Positions 1 to 5,503 of a DNA stretch of 32,894 nucleotides are shown in pieces. Source of the DNA: Caccoplasma_A sp045587545 (GTDB taxonomy: Bacteria; Bacteroidota; Bacteroidia; Bacteroidales; G3-4614); assembly GCA_045587545.1 (NCBI GenBank), contig JAZNCN010000013.1, forward strand, positions 1 through 32,894, read 5' to 3'. Each line of letters opens with the position of its first letter. The first letter of the stretch is position 1. Under the pieces are notes generated by a model. That model saw only the letters and a program-made list of their open reading frames with translations, searched no databases and had not been told where the DNA came from. Position numbers and translations under genes: made by a program.

Positions 1-413
1 CTTACGGTGATTAGGGCAAAATCTTTACCCACCAATGCTCGGCATTGCTCGTTGTGTTCACGCATAGTACCGATGATGGTGCGTACTTGCTCCACCTTTT
101 TGTCCACGCCGAAGAACTTTTCCTGCAATATTCGGGCAGTGATAAGTCCCCCATTCTCTTCGAGTTGCGTGTAAATTCGGTGGAGTTTGATTCGGCTCTC
201 CTCGATGTAGTTGTTAAGCTCGGTTGATTTACGGCTTTTGCCCCTTGCACACTCCTTAGCCTGGTTCCACGATACAGGCTCAATACTTTTACGGATGTTT
301 GTCTCAACTCTTGCGCCATTGACTGTGATGCGCATACATACTGAAGCCACACCGTTCTTCAGCAGCTTGGTTTTCTTGATAAAGAAAAGCACATTAAATG
401 AATCTCGTCTCAT
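1..413 (-). CDS. Tyrosine recombinase/integrase, N-terminal part (cut by window edge)
   Basis: An open frame starts at ATG 413 and runs off the left edge with no stop, giving 137 residues. It begins MRRDSFNVLFFIKKTKLLKN, followed by a strand-rich segment (VCMRITVNGARVETN), WNQAKECARGKS and a helical stretch around LNNYIEESRIKLHRIY. This is the usual N-terminal arm-DNA-binding plus SAM-like core-binding layout of Bacteroidota tyrosine integrases found on conjugative transposons and genomic islands. The catalytic R-H-R-Y domain would lie outside the window, so activity cannot be judged. A purine-rich AGGAGAA lies just ahead of the start, and a TAnnTTTG box sits further upstream. The gene points away from the nearby tRNA-Phe, as expected for an integrase at one end of an element inserted at a tRNA. 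Base composition is more GC-rich than the core genes. The family call is strong; which element it belongs to is unknown. Confidence 0.85.
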   Translation of the reverse strand, partial: MRRDSFNVLFFIKKTKLLKNGVASVCMRITVNGARVETNIRKSIEPVSWNQAKECARGKSRKSTELNNYIEESRIKLHRIYTQLEENGGLITARILQEKFFGVDKKVEQVRTIIGTMREHNEQCRALVGKDFALITV

Positions 414-446
414 TTTCTCCTACTTTTAAGTTAAACTTTTATTTGG

Positions 447-454
447 CAAAAGTA
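447..454 (-). promoter_or_regulatory. -7 box of the integrase promoter
   Basis: Read on the minus strand the sequence is TACTTTTG, an exact match to the Bacteroidota TAnnTTTG -7 element. It lies 33 bases ahead of the integrase ATG, so the leader would be about 25 to 30 nt. No clear TTTG -33 box was found at the right spacing. Confidence 0.5.
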
Positions 455-515
455 AGAATCCGAGCCCGTTTTGACGCTATGCAAAATGTTGTGAATCAGC
501 GAAAAACACTCTTTC

Positions 516-563
516 GAGGTGGAGATGTTTGGAACACCCTTTTGCTCCACCTCTTGCTCCACC
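516..563. repeat. Direct and inverted copies of a CTCCACC motif beside the integrase
   Basis: TTGCTCCACC occurs at 542-551 and again at 554-563, 12 bp apart. GAGGTGGAG at 516-524 is the exact reverse complement of CTCCACCTC at 545-553. The motif therefore appears three times in 48 bp of non-coding DNA between the integrase and tRNA-Phe. Repeats of this kind next to an integrase may be recombinase or excisionase binding sites; that role is an inference. The rest of the 414-609 gap holds nothing else I can support. Confidence 0.5.
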
Positions 564-609
564 AAAGGCGGTCGTGAACCGCACTTTTTTGCGTTTTGGG
601 GGAAAATAA

Positions 610-642
610 AAAATCCCGATTTTCGTTGAAAATCAGGATTTT
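610..642 (-). terminator. Rho-independent terminator of tRNA-Phe
   Basis: On the minus strand AAAATCCTGATTTTC and GAAAATCGGGATTTT form a long stem with one mismatch around a short loop, followed by a T-rich tract. It lies about 25 nt past the 3' end of tRNA-Phe. Confidence 0.75.
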
Positions 643-666
643 ACGTTGTTTTACTTTTCTTTGCTG

Positions 667-739
667 TGGTGCCACCAGGAATCGAACCGGGGACACAAGG
701 ATTTTCAGTCCTTTGCTCTACCAACTGAGCTATGGCACC
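667..739 (-). tRNA. tRNA-Phe (anticodon GAA)
   Basis: The minus strand gives a 73-nt cloverleaf. Acceptor GGTGCCA pairs with TGGCACC, the D arm is GCTC-AGTTGGTAGA-GC, and the anticodon arm is AAGGA-CTGAAAA-TCCTT with GAA at positions 34-36. The T arm contains GGTTCGATTCC, and the discriminator base is A. CCA is not encoded, which is normal for Bacteroidota. The 3' end faces the integrase, so this tRNA may be the integration target of the element at the left edge, although the tRNA itself is intact. Confidence 0.96.
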
Positions 740-755
740 TTGCTGTTTTGCGGTG

Positions 756-763
756 CAAAGATA
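756..763 (-). promoter_or_regulatory. -7 box of the tRNA-Phe promoter
   Basis: The minus-strand sequence is TATCTTTG, an exact TAnnTTTG match, 16 bases ahead of the tRNA 5' end. The -33 element is not obvious. Confidence 0.6.
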
Positions 764-856
764 TGCTATTTTTTTTATATGACCTAATTTTTGAACCGTT
801 TTTTTGTTCTTATTTTAGTTTTATTATCATAAATGCATGAAATTCAATAATATATC

Positions 857-1759
857 TTATTTACTTCCTAAATATAAAAAGTACATTCCAAGGAGTACTA
901 ATGCTAAATCAAGGCTCTTTTTGCGTATGTTTTTCTCTTTGAAAAATAGTGCTCCGCCTATAAAGGCTACTACCACTCCGCTACGTCGGCTCATTGATAC
1001 TACGGATATCATTGAGTCGGGATATGAGAGGGCATAGAAGTATATGAAGTCAGCAGCCACAAGAAAGAGCGATACGCAAAGTATGGCAGGTGTCCAACGG
1101 AAAGGGGTGGTGCTTTTACGCGTTGGGTACCATAGGAATATCACGACTATTGCCATTAGTGCCATTTGGTAATAGGTGTACCATACCTGTACTGTCATTC
1201 GGTCAAAGCCATGGCTCATCAGGTATTTGTCGTAAAGTCCGCTGGCGGCTCCGGCTATGGTGGCTAATACTATAAAGAGTATCCATTTGTTGTGCTTAAA
1301 GTTTATACCTTCGCTTTTACCGCTCCAAGAAAGCATTAAAAATGAGGTTATTGCAAGTATTACTCCTATCCATTGATAAGTGTTTAGTTGTTCGCCAAAT
1401 ATGAGCATTGCGCCTAACAGGGTTAGTACGGGTTGCGATGCTTTTATGGGCGATGCTATTGTTATGGGCAGGTGTTTTATGGCAAAGTAGGCGAGTATCC
1501 ACGAGGTGAGTACTATAACGGCTTTGAGCATTACGTATAGGTGTTGTTCAAAGGGTGCTTGCGGTACGTAGAATATGGTATGTTGCAGTGTTTCGGGAGC
1601 TACGCGCGATGCTATTATCAGTGGCACGAACAACACACTGCAAAACATTGTGTTTAGGAACAATACAGGAATGACGGCATTGTTTTTTAGTGCCGTTTTT
1701 TTGAATATGTCGTATATGCCTAATAGCGATGCGGATATGAATGCGAGTATAAGCCACAT
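857..1759 (-). CDS. DMT/EamA-family inner-membrane transporter
   Basis: The 300-residue protein consists almost entirely of hydrophobic helices, about ten by eye, in two related halves of five. This is the EamA (drug/metabolite transporter) plan. Features typical of the family include the N-terminal helix with LGIYDIFKKTALKNN, a half ending near ITSFLMLSWSGKSEG, a second-half start at WILFIVLATIAGAASGLYDKY, and a Lys-rich C-terminal cap (FFKEKNIRKKS). The substrate cannot be read from sequence; family members move amino acids, sugars, nucleotides or drugs. The start at 1759 is supported by AGAGAGG upstream. It is transcribed divergently from the DUF3256 gene, with no close partner. The family call is confident and the substrate is unknown. 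Confidence 0.85.
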   Translation of the reverse strand: MWLILAFISASLLGIYDIFKKTALKNNAVIPVLFLNTMFCSVLFVPLIIASRVAPETLQHTIFYVPQAPFEQHLYVMLKAVIVLTSWILAYFAIKHLPITIASPIKASQPVLTLLGAMLIFGEQLNTYQWIGVILAITSFLMLSWSGKSEGINFKHNKWILFIVLATIAGAASGLYDKYLMSHGFDRMTVQVWYTYYQMALMAIVVIFLWYPTRKSTTPFRWTPAILCVSLFLVAADFIYFYALSYPDSMISVVSMSRRSGVVVAFIGGALFFKEKNIRKKSLDLALVLLGMYFLYLGSK

Positions 1760-1846
1760 ATGTTTCCTCTCTGTTATGTGGTGCGAAATTAAGGTTTTTT
1801 ATTTTATTTGCTTATATATTTTTTGTTTTTATTGGAGGCTTTGTTG

Positions 1847-1877
1847 TTGTGGGGGTATTTTTATTTGTGTATCTTCG
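1847..1877 (+). promoter_or_regulatory. Candidate promoter of the DUF3256 gene
   Basis: TATCTTCG at 1870-1877 is a one-base variant of TAnnTTTG, with TTG at 1847-1849 about 20 bp upstream. The start codon lies 36 bp downstream. Confidence 0.4.
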
Positions 1878-1913
1878 CATCGGTTTTTAACTACTTTTTA
1901 TTTGTCTGATATT

Positions 1914-2567
1914 ATGTACTTTATAAGGCGTATTTTTTTTATTGCATTATTTACCTGCTTTGCCTCTTCGATTTTTGCCGAGAGGGTTGAGGGTATTCGC
2001 GATTTTTTTGTTAAGATGCCCGATGAGGTTATTCCTTATTTGAATTATTCGCTTAAGTCTGAAATGCTTGACTGTTACACTGATGGCAAAGGGCGTAAAA
2101 CAGAAAATATTTTAAAGGGTAAGTCGTGGGTTTCGTATTGCGACTCGGCGCGTATTGATGTGGTGTTGAGCGATGGGAAGAGCATTCTTTCTGTTTTTGA
2201 GTACAAAAAAAAGAAAGGCACTCCTATCTATGCTGTTATTAAGACAATTTATACACCAATTGCAGATAGTCGTATTACGTTTTATAATTCCGATATGGAG
2301 CTGTTAAGTTGCGAGGCTATTATTGAGTTACCTTGTAAGGGCGATTTTCTTATTAGCATGCCAAAGGATTTAAAGATATATTTTAAAACAAACGAGGTTC
2401 CGGTGTTTTTGAAAGTTTCAGTATCTAATGATGGAACCTTGTTGTTTGAAGCAGATTCTGTATGGTATGCCGCATTTGATTTTGACATTCGTAAATTAAT
2501 TGAGCAAAATTTATTGACAAAACCTTTAGAGTATATGTGGAACGGCAAGAGATTTAAAAAAGTTTAA
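1914..2567 (+). CDS. DUF3256 family exported protein
   Basis: The 217-residue protein has an N-terminal signal peptide (MYFIRRIFFIALFTCFASSIFA, cleaved about residue 22). The mature part matches the Bacteroidota DUF3256 pattern: a helix with FFVKMPDEVIPYL near the start, LDCYTDGKGR, then alternating strands with YCDSARIDVVLSDGKSIL and repeated Y/F-rich strand edges. Family members are periplasmic or surface proteins of unknown function. An in-frame extension back to 1575 is open, but it would overlap the divergent transporter gene and hide the signal peptide. The ATG at 1914 is therefore preferred, and a TATCTTCG promoter box sits just ahead of it. No terminator was seen before the HU promoter. 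Confidence 0.75.
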   Translation: MYFIRRIFFIALFTCFASSIFAERVEGIRDFFVKMPDEVIPYLNYSLKSEMLDCYTDGKGRKTENILKGKSWVSYCDSARIDVVLSDGKSILSVFEYKKKKGTPIYAVIKTIYTPIADSRITFYNSDMELLSCEAIIELPCKGDFLISMPKDLKIYFKTNEVPVFLKVSVSNDGTLLFEADSVWYAAFDFDIRKLIEQNLLTKPLEYMWNGKRFKKV

Positions 2568-2646
2568 AAATCTGTAGTAAAAGTGGTTGAAGTATGTAAA
2601 AATGCGTCGTGTTTTGATTATAAATGGTTTATTTTCACGATTTTTT

Positions 2647-2677
2647 TTTGCCGAATAAATAAAATTGTCTACATTTG
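2647..2677 (+). promoter_or_regulatory. Consensus promoter of the HU operon, with a 5' leader hairpin
   Basis: TTTG at 2647-2650 and TACATTTG at 2670-2677 are separated by 19 bp, a perfect Bacteroidota sigma-ABfr promoter. The transcript would start near 2684. GGGGC-GTT-GCCCC at 2691-2703 then forms a hairpin near the 5' end of the roughly 60-nt leader, which may protect the mRNA end; that last point is inference. Confidence 0.75.
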
Positions 2678-2745
2678 CAACCCAAAATAGGGGGCGTTGC
2701 CCCAGATTGAAGAAATAAGTAATAACAAAATAAAAATTAAAGAAG

Positions 2746-3018
2746 ATGACTAAGGCAGAGATTGTATCGGAGATTTCAAAATCAACCGGTATTGAGAAAG
2801 CGATTGTGTTGACCACTGTTGAGAAATTTATGGCATCGGTTAAAGATTCGTTGGAGAATGGGGAGAATGTTTATTTAAGAGGTTTTGGTAGCTTTATCGT
2901 TAAGAAAAGAGCTAAAAAAACAGCACGTAACATCTCAAAGAATACAACAATCATTATTCCTGAGCATAACATTCCAGCGTTTAAGCCTGCACAATCTTTC
3001 GTAAATAAAGTAAAATAA
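2746..3018 (+). CDS. HU/IHF-family DNA-binding protein
   Basis: The 90-residue protein is full length for HU (usually about 90). It has the N-terminal helical dimerisation part (MTKAEIVSEISKSTGIEKA), the conserved turn VYLRGFGSFIVKKR (family consensus lGfGsF), a basic beta-arm region (KKTARNISKN), and a C-terminal helix FKPAQSFVNKVK. HU dimers bend and coat DNA in the nucleoid. One difference from E. coli HU is the arm tip, TTIIIPEHNIPAFKP in place of the usual G-x-I-xIPA-x-x-V-P-x-F. It has its own consensus promoter and is followed after 23 bp by a very small basic gene, probably on the same transcript. Confidence 0.95.
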   Translation: MTKAEIVSEISKSTGIEKAIVLTTVEKFMASVKDSLENGENVYLRGFGSFIVKKRAKKTARNISKNTTIIIPEHNIPAFKPAQSFVNKVK

Positions 3019-3041
3019 AAACACTTTAAATTTATAACAAA

Positions 3042-3131
3042 ATGCCAAGCGGTAAAAAAAGAAAAGGCCATAAAATGGCTACACACAAACGTAAAAAAAG
3101 ATTACGTAAGAACAGACACAAGAAGAAATAA
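3042..3131 (+). CDS. 29-residue basic protein resembling ribosomal protein bS22/mS38 (COX24/AURKAIP1-type domain)
   Basis: An ATG at 3042 opens a 29-codon frame ending in TAA. The product starts MPSGKKRKGHKMATHKRKKR and ends LRKNRHKKK. About 19 of 29 residues are Lys, Arg or His, and there are no acidic residues. The pattern (KKRKxHKM, a short turn, HKRKKRLRKxRHKKK) resembles the mitochondrial small-subunit protein mS38/AURKAIP1 and the tiny actinobacterial protein bS22, both of which sit on the small ribosomal subunit near the decoding region. I therefore infer a ribosome-bound protein. It follows HU by 23 bp and precedes the terminator at 3214-3263. A frame this short and basic could arise by chance, but the family-like pattern and the spacing argue that it is real. 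Confidence 0.75.
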   Translation: MPSGKKRKGHKMATHKRKKRLRKNRHKKK

Positions 3132-3213
3132 TAATCACTGATTTTTGAAAAGCTTTTGCTCTTTAACAATCAGGCAGATTAGAATGCTGTAACAGCAATT
3201 TCTGAAAGTGAAG

Positions 3214-3263
3214 AAAAAATCAAAGGACTTAATCTGCAAACGATATTGTTCTTTGATTTTTTT
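3214..3263 (+). terminator. Rho-independent terminator after the HU/small-protein operon
   Basis: AAAAAATCAAAGGAC at 3214-3228 pairs with GTTCTTTGATTTTTT at 3248-3262 (one G-U pair), with a 19-nt loop; the T tract is at 3257-3263. It ends the HU transcript, or acts as an attenuator if RNase G is transcribed from further upstream. Confidence 0.75.
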
Positions 3264-3270
3264 GCTATAG

Positions 3271-3318
3271 ACATATGGCGTTAAATAATGGTATCGGTGG
3301 ATACCGTTAGCCGTATGC
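3271..3318 (+). promoter_or_regulatory. Two-helix RNA hairpin in the RNase G leader
   Basis: CATATGGC at 3272-3279 pairs with GCCGTATG at 3310-3317 (one G-U pair). Inside it AATGGTATC at 3287-3295 pairs with GATACCGTT at 3300-3308 (one G-U pair) around a GGTG loop. The structure ends about 40 nt before the RNase G start codon. The E. coli rne leader also carries hairpins through which RNase E controls its own mRNA, so autoregulation is a reasonable but unproved reading. Confidence 0.5.
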
Positions 3319-3358
3319 AAATTGAGATTATAAACCTATAAACGAAAAATTTTAAGAC

Positions 3359-4936
3359 GTGGCAACAACAGAATTAGTAGTTGATGTGCAGCAAAAAGAG
3401 ATTTCCATTGCGCTCATGGAAGACAAACGTTTAGTTGAGTTGCAGAAGGAGCCTCGAGGAGTATCGTTTTCGGTAGGCGATATATATCTTGCTCGCGTCA
3501 AAAAGACAATGCCGGGTTTAAATGCAGCGTTTATAGATGTAGGATACAGTAAGGAAGCATTTCTTCATTATCTTGATTTAGGGACTCAGTATGCAAGTTT
3601 CAAAAAATATTTGAAACAGATAACTTCTGACCGTAAGAAACAACCTGAACCACTATCAAAATTCAAGATGCAGCCCGACATTCCCAAAGAGGGTTCTATT
3701 GAGAATGAGTTGCAGATTGGCGATGAGATACTTGTTCAGATTACTAAAGAACCTATATCAACAAAAGGTCCTCGTTTAACAGCCGAAGTTACCATTGCAG
3801 GGCGTTATTTAGTATTGGTTCCGTTCAGCGATAAAATATCGTTGTCGCAAAAAATCAAGTCCAACACAGAGCGAACACGCCTTAAGCAGCTTGTACAGAG
3901 TATTAAGCCCCAAAATTTTGGAGTTATAATACGGACGGTAGCTGAAGGTAAAAAGGTGGCTGAGTTGGATAACGAGTTGAAAACACTTGTTAAGTGCTGG
4001 GACGAGGCAATGTTACGTGTACAAAAAGCTAAGATACCATCGTTGGTAAATGCCGAAACGTCTCGTACCGTAGCTGTTTTGCGCGACTTGTTTAATCCGT
4101 CGTTTGAAAACATTTATGTTAACGATAAAGAGACCTTTGCTGAAATTGATAACTATGTTCGTTTAATTGCACCCGAAAAGAGAGATATAATTAAGCTTTA
4201 CACCGGAGAGTTACCCATATTTGACAACTTTGCCATAACAAAGCAGATTAAATCTTCATTTGGGCGTACCATAGCTATAAAAAACGGAGCATACCTTATA
4301 ATTGACCACACTGAGGCTTTACACGTTATAGATGTTAACAGTGGTAATAGGTCAAAAGGAATAACCGATCAAGAGGGGAATGCAGTAGAGACAAACCTTG
4401 CAGCAGCCGAAGAGATAGCTCATCAGTTAAGGTTACGCGATATGGGAGGTATAATAGTGGTTGACTTTATTGATATGGATAATGCCGATAATCGTCAAAT
4501 GCTATATGAAAAGATGCGTCAGTTAATGGCCGACGACAGAGCCAAGCATAATATTCTCCCATTGTCAAAGTTTGGGTTAATGCAAATAACCCGTCACCGA
4601 GTGCGTCCCGTACTTGATATTGCCGTAACAGAAAAATGTCCCACCTGTAACGGGAAGGGAAAGATAAGTTCTTCAATTCTCTTTGTTGATGCAATGGAAG
4701 AGAAAATTGCCTACTTGGTTAAGAAAATGAAACTGAGAAGGATCTCTGTTCATCTGCATCCTTACGTAGCCGCATATATAAACAGCGGCATATTCTCGCA
4801 AAAGCTGAAGTGGAGACTAAAGTACTCACTTTTGCTTAAAATTATACCGAATCAATCGCTCGCGCTGCTCGATTACAAAATTTTTGACGGCAAACGTAAC
4901 GAAATTGACCTCAAAGAGGAGATTGAGGTAAAATAG
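3359..4936 (+). CDS. rng: Ribonuclease G (RNase E/G family)
   Basis: The 525-residue protein is typical in length for Bacteroidota RNase G. It is a single-strand-specific endoribonuclease acting in mRNA turnover and rRNA maturation. An S1 domain lies near the start (VGDIYLARVKKTMPGLNAAF, then DVGYSKEAFLHYLDL). The DNase I-like catalytic core holds the two metal-binding aspartates, D325 in IDVNSGNR and D369 in VVDFIDMD. The zinc-link cysteines C427 and C430 lie in CPTCNGKGK. There is no long C-terminal scaffold region, so it is RNase G-like. The start is GTG at 3359, the first start before the conserved N-terminus (TELVVDVQQKEISIAL); no upstream ATG fits. It has a structured leader upstream and a strong terminator downstream, so it is probably monocistronic. 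Confidence 0.96.
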   Translation: MATTELVVDVQQKEISIALMEDKRLVELQKEPRGVSFSVGDIYLARVKKTMPGLNAAFIDVGYSKEAFLHYLDLGTQYASFKKYLKQITSDRKKQPEPLSKFKMQPDIPKEGSIENELQIGDEILVQITKEPISTKGPRLTAEVTIAGRYLVLVPFSDKISLSQKIKSNTERTRLKQLVQSIKPQNFGVIIRTVAEGKKVAELDNELKTLVKCWDEAMLRVQKAKIPSLVNAETSRTVAVLRDLFNPSFENIYVNDKETFAEIDNYVRLIAPEKRDIIKLYTGELPIFDNFAITKQIKSSFGRTIAIKNGAYLIIDHTEALHVIDVNSGNRSKGITDQEGNAVETNLAAAEEIAHQLRLRDMGGIIVVDFIDMDNADNRQMLYEKMRQLMADDRAKHNILPLSKFGLMQITRHRVRPVLDIAVTEKCPTCNGKGKISSSILFVDAMEEKIAYLVKKMKLRRISVHLHPYVAAYINSGIFSQKLKWRLKYSLLLKIIPNQSLALLDYKIFDGKRNEIDLKEEIEVK

Positions 4937-4965
4937 TCTCCGTACGAGTAACGAGTAAAAAGAGT

Positions 4966-5003
4966 AAACAGGTTGATCCTTTTAAGGATTGACCTGTTTT
5001 TTT
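4966..5003 (+). terminator. Rho-independent terminator of rng
   Basis: AAACAGGTTGATCC and GGATTGACCTGTTT form a 14-bp stem with a tandem G-U pair and a loop of TTTTAA, running straight into a T tract. Confidence 0.85.
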
Positions 5004-5120
5004 ATTATCTTAATATTCGTGTTAGGTTCTTCCCATAGATAACAAGCAATAGAATCAATTCTAAAAGTTAAAATTTAGAAATTTTATCAGAAATATATAA
5101 AAGGTATTGAAAATTTTATA

Positions 5121-5128
5121 TACTTTTG
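5121..5128 (+). promoter_or_regulatory. -7 box ahead of the structured RNA
   Basis: TACTTTTG is an exact TAnnTTTG match, and the predicted start at about 5134-5136 coincides with the first base of the long-range stem of the RNA. No TTTG was found 19 to 21 bp upstream, so the -33 part is weak. The stretch 5004-5120 is AT-rich, with nothing else recognisable. Confidence 0.55.
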
Positions 5129-5135
5129 CATTACC

Positions 5136-5419
5136 TAGCCAGCCCAAGGGTGGGCTTAGCCGGGTATTTTGTTAACAGACGTTACTTGACGTTTATCTTC
5201 ATCGTTCAAACTTCGCAACTTTGAAAACCAACTGAAGATACGGCAATGTTGACGTCCATGTATGTGGTTATATACATACGTTTTATCTGAACAATAACGT
5301 TTAACGTGAGGTTGTATAATCATTCGGCGTGGGCTGGCTACATTGCTTATCCTGTTGGGAGGCAATGCGAAGGCCTGAACGAGGGATGAGCAGAAGTACA
5401 ACTCCCACGTCTTTTTTTT
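5136..5419 (+). ncRNA. Structured RNA of unknown class (stand-alone ncRNA or leader of the caspase operon)
   Basis: No protein frame fits here, but the sequence is rich in pairing. An 11-bp perfect stem joins 5136-5146 to 5330-5340. Within it, 5171-5175/5301-5305 and 5179-5184/5295-5300 continue the helix past a 3-nt bulge. Two arms branch off: 5195-5201/5233-5239 (with inner 5205-5210/5220-5225) and 5260-5265/5274-5279. A 3' part pairs 5336-5339/5372-5375 and 5341-5346/5362-5367. The 3' end is an eight-T tract. I see no signature of RNase P, tmRNA, SRP RNA or a riboswitch I know. A 6S RNA or the Bacteroidales-1 RNA is possible but cannot be confirmed by eye. Confidence 0.6.
5326..5419 (+). 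terminator. Terminator of the structured RNA, competing with its closing stem
   Basis: GGCGTGGG at 5326-5333 pairs with CCCACGTC at 5404-5411 (one G-U), followed by T8 at 5412-5419. Bases 5330-5333 are also used in the 11-bp stem with 5136-5146, so the two structures cannot coexist. The terminator encloses an inner hairpin. Confidence 0.55.
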
Positions 5420-5449
5420 GCGAAATTATAAATATACCGTATAGGTGAG

Positions 5450-5482
5450 TTGAACGGTAACGATAAAGAATATTAATGTTTA
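5450..5482 (+). promoter_or_regulatory. Weak candidate promoter of the caspase operon
   Basis: TTG at 5450-5452 and TAATGTTTA at 5474-5482 (loosely like TAnnTTTG) are about 21 bp apart, just ahead of the start codon at 5504. If it is not used, the operon would depend on read-through of the RNA terminator at 5419. Confidence 0.3.
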
Positions 5483-5503
5483 ACTCAAAATAGGATATTT
5501 ATA

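Noticed and set aside
496..696. 66-residue minus-strand frame over tRNA-Phe
   Set aside because: It overlaps the tRNA and its terminator and has no protein-like character.
1575..1913. Upstream extension of the DUF3256 frame
   Set aside because: It overlaps the divergent transporter gene and precedes a clear signal peptide at 1914, with a promoter box in between.
5136..5340. Definite call of 6S RNA
   Set aside because: The folding by eye is branched, not the long rod with a central bubble expected for 6S; left as unknown class.
5156..5401. 81-residue minus-strand frame
   Set aside because: It lies across the structured RNA on the opposite strand, where RNA pairing explains the sequence better.
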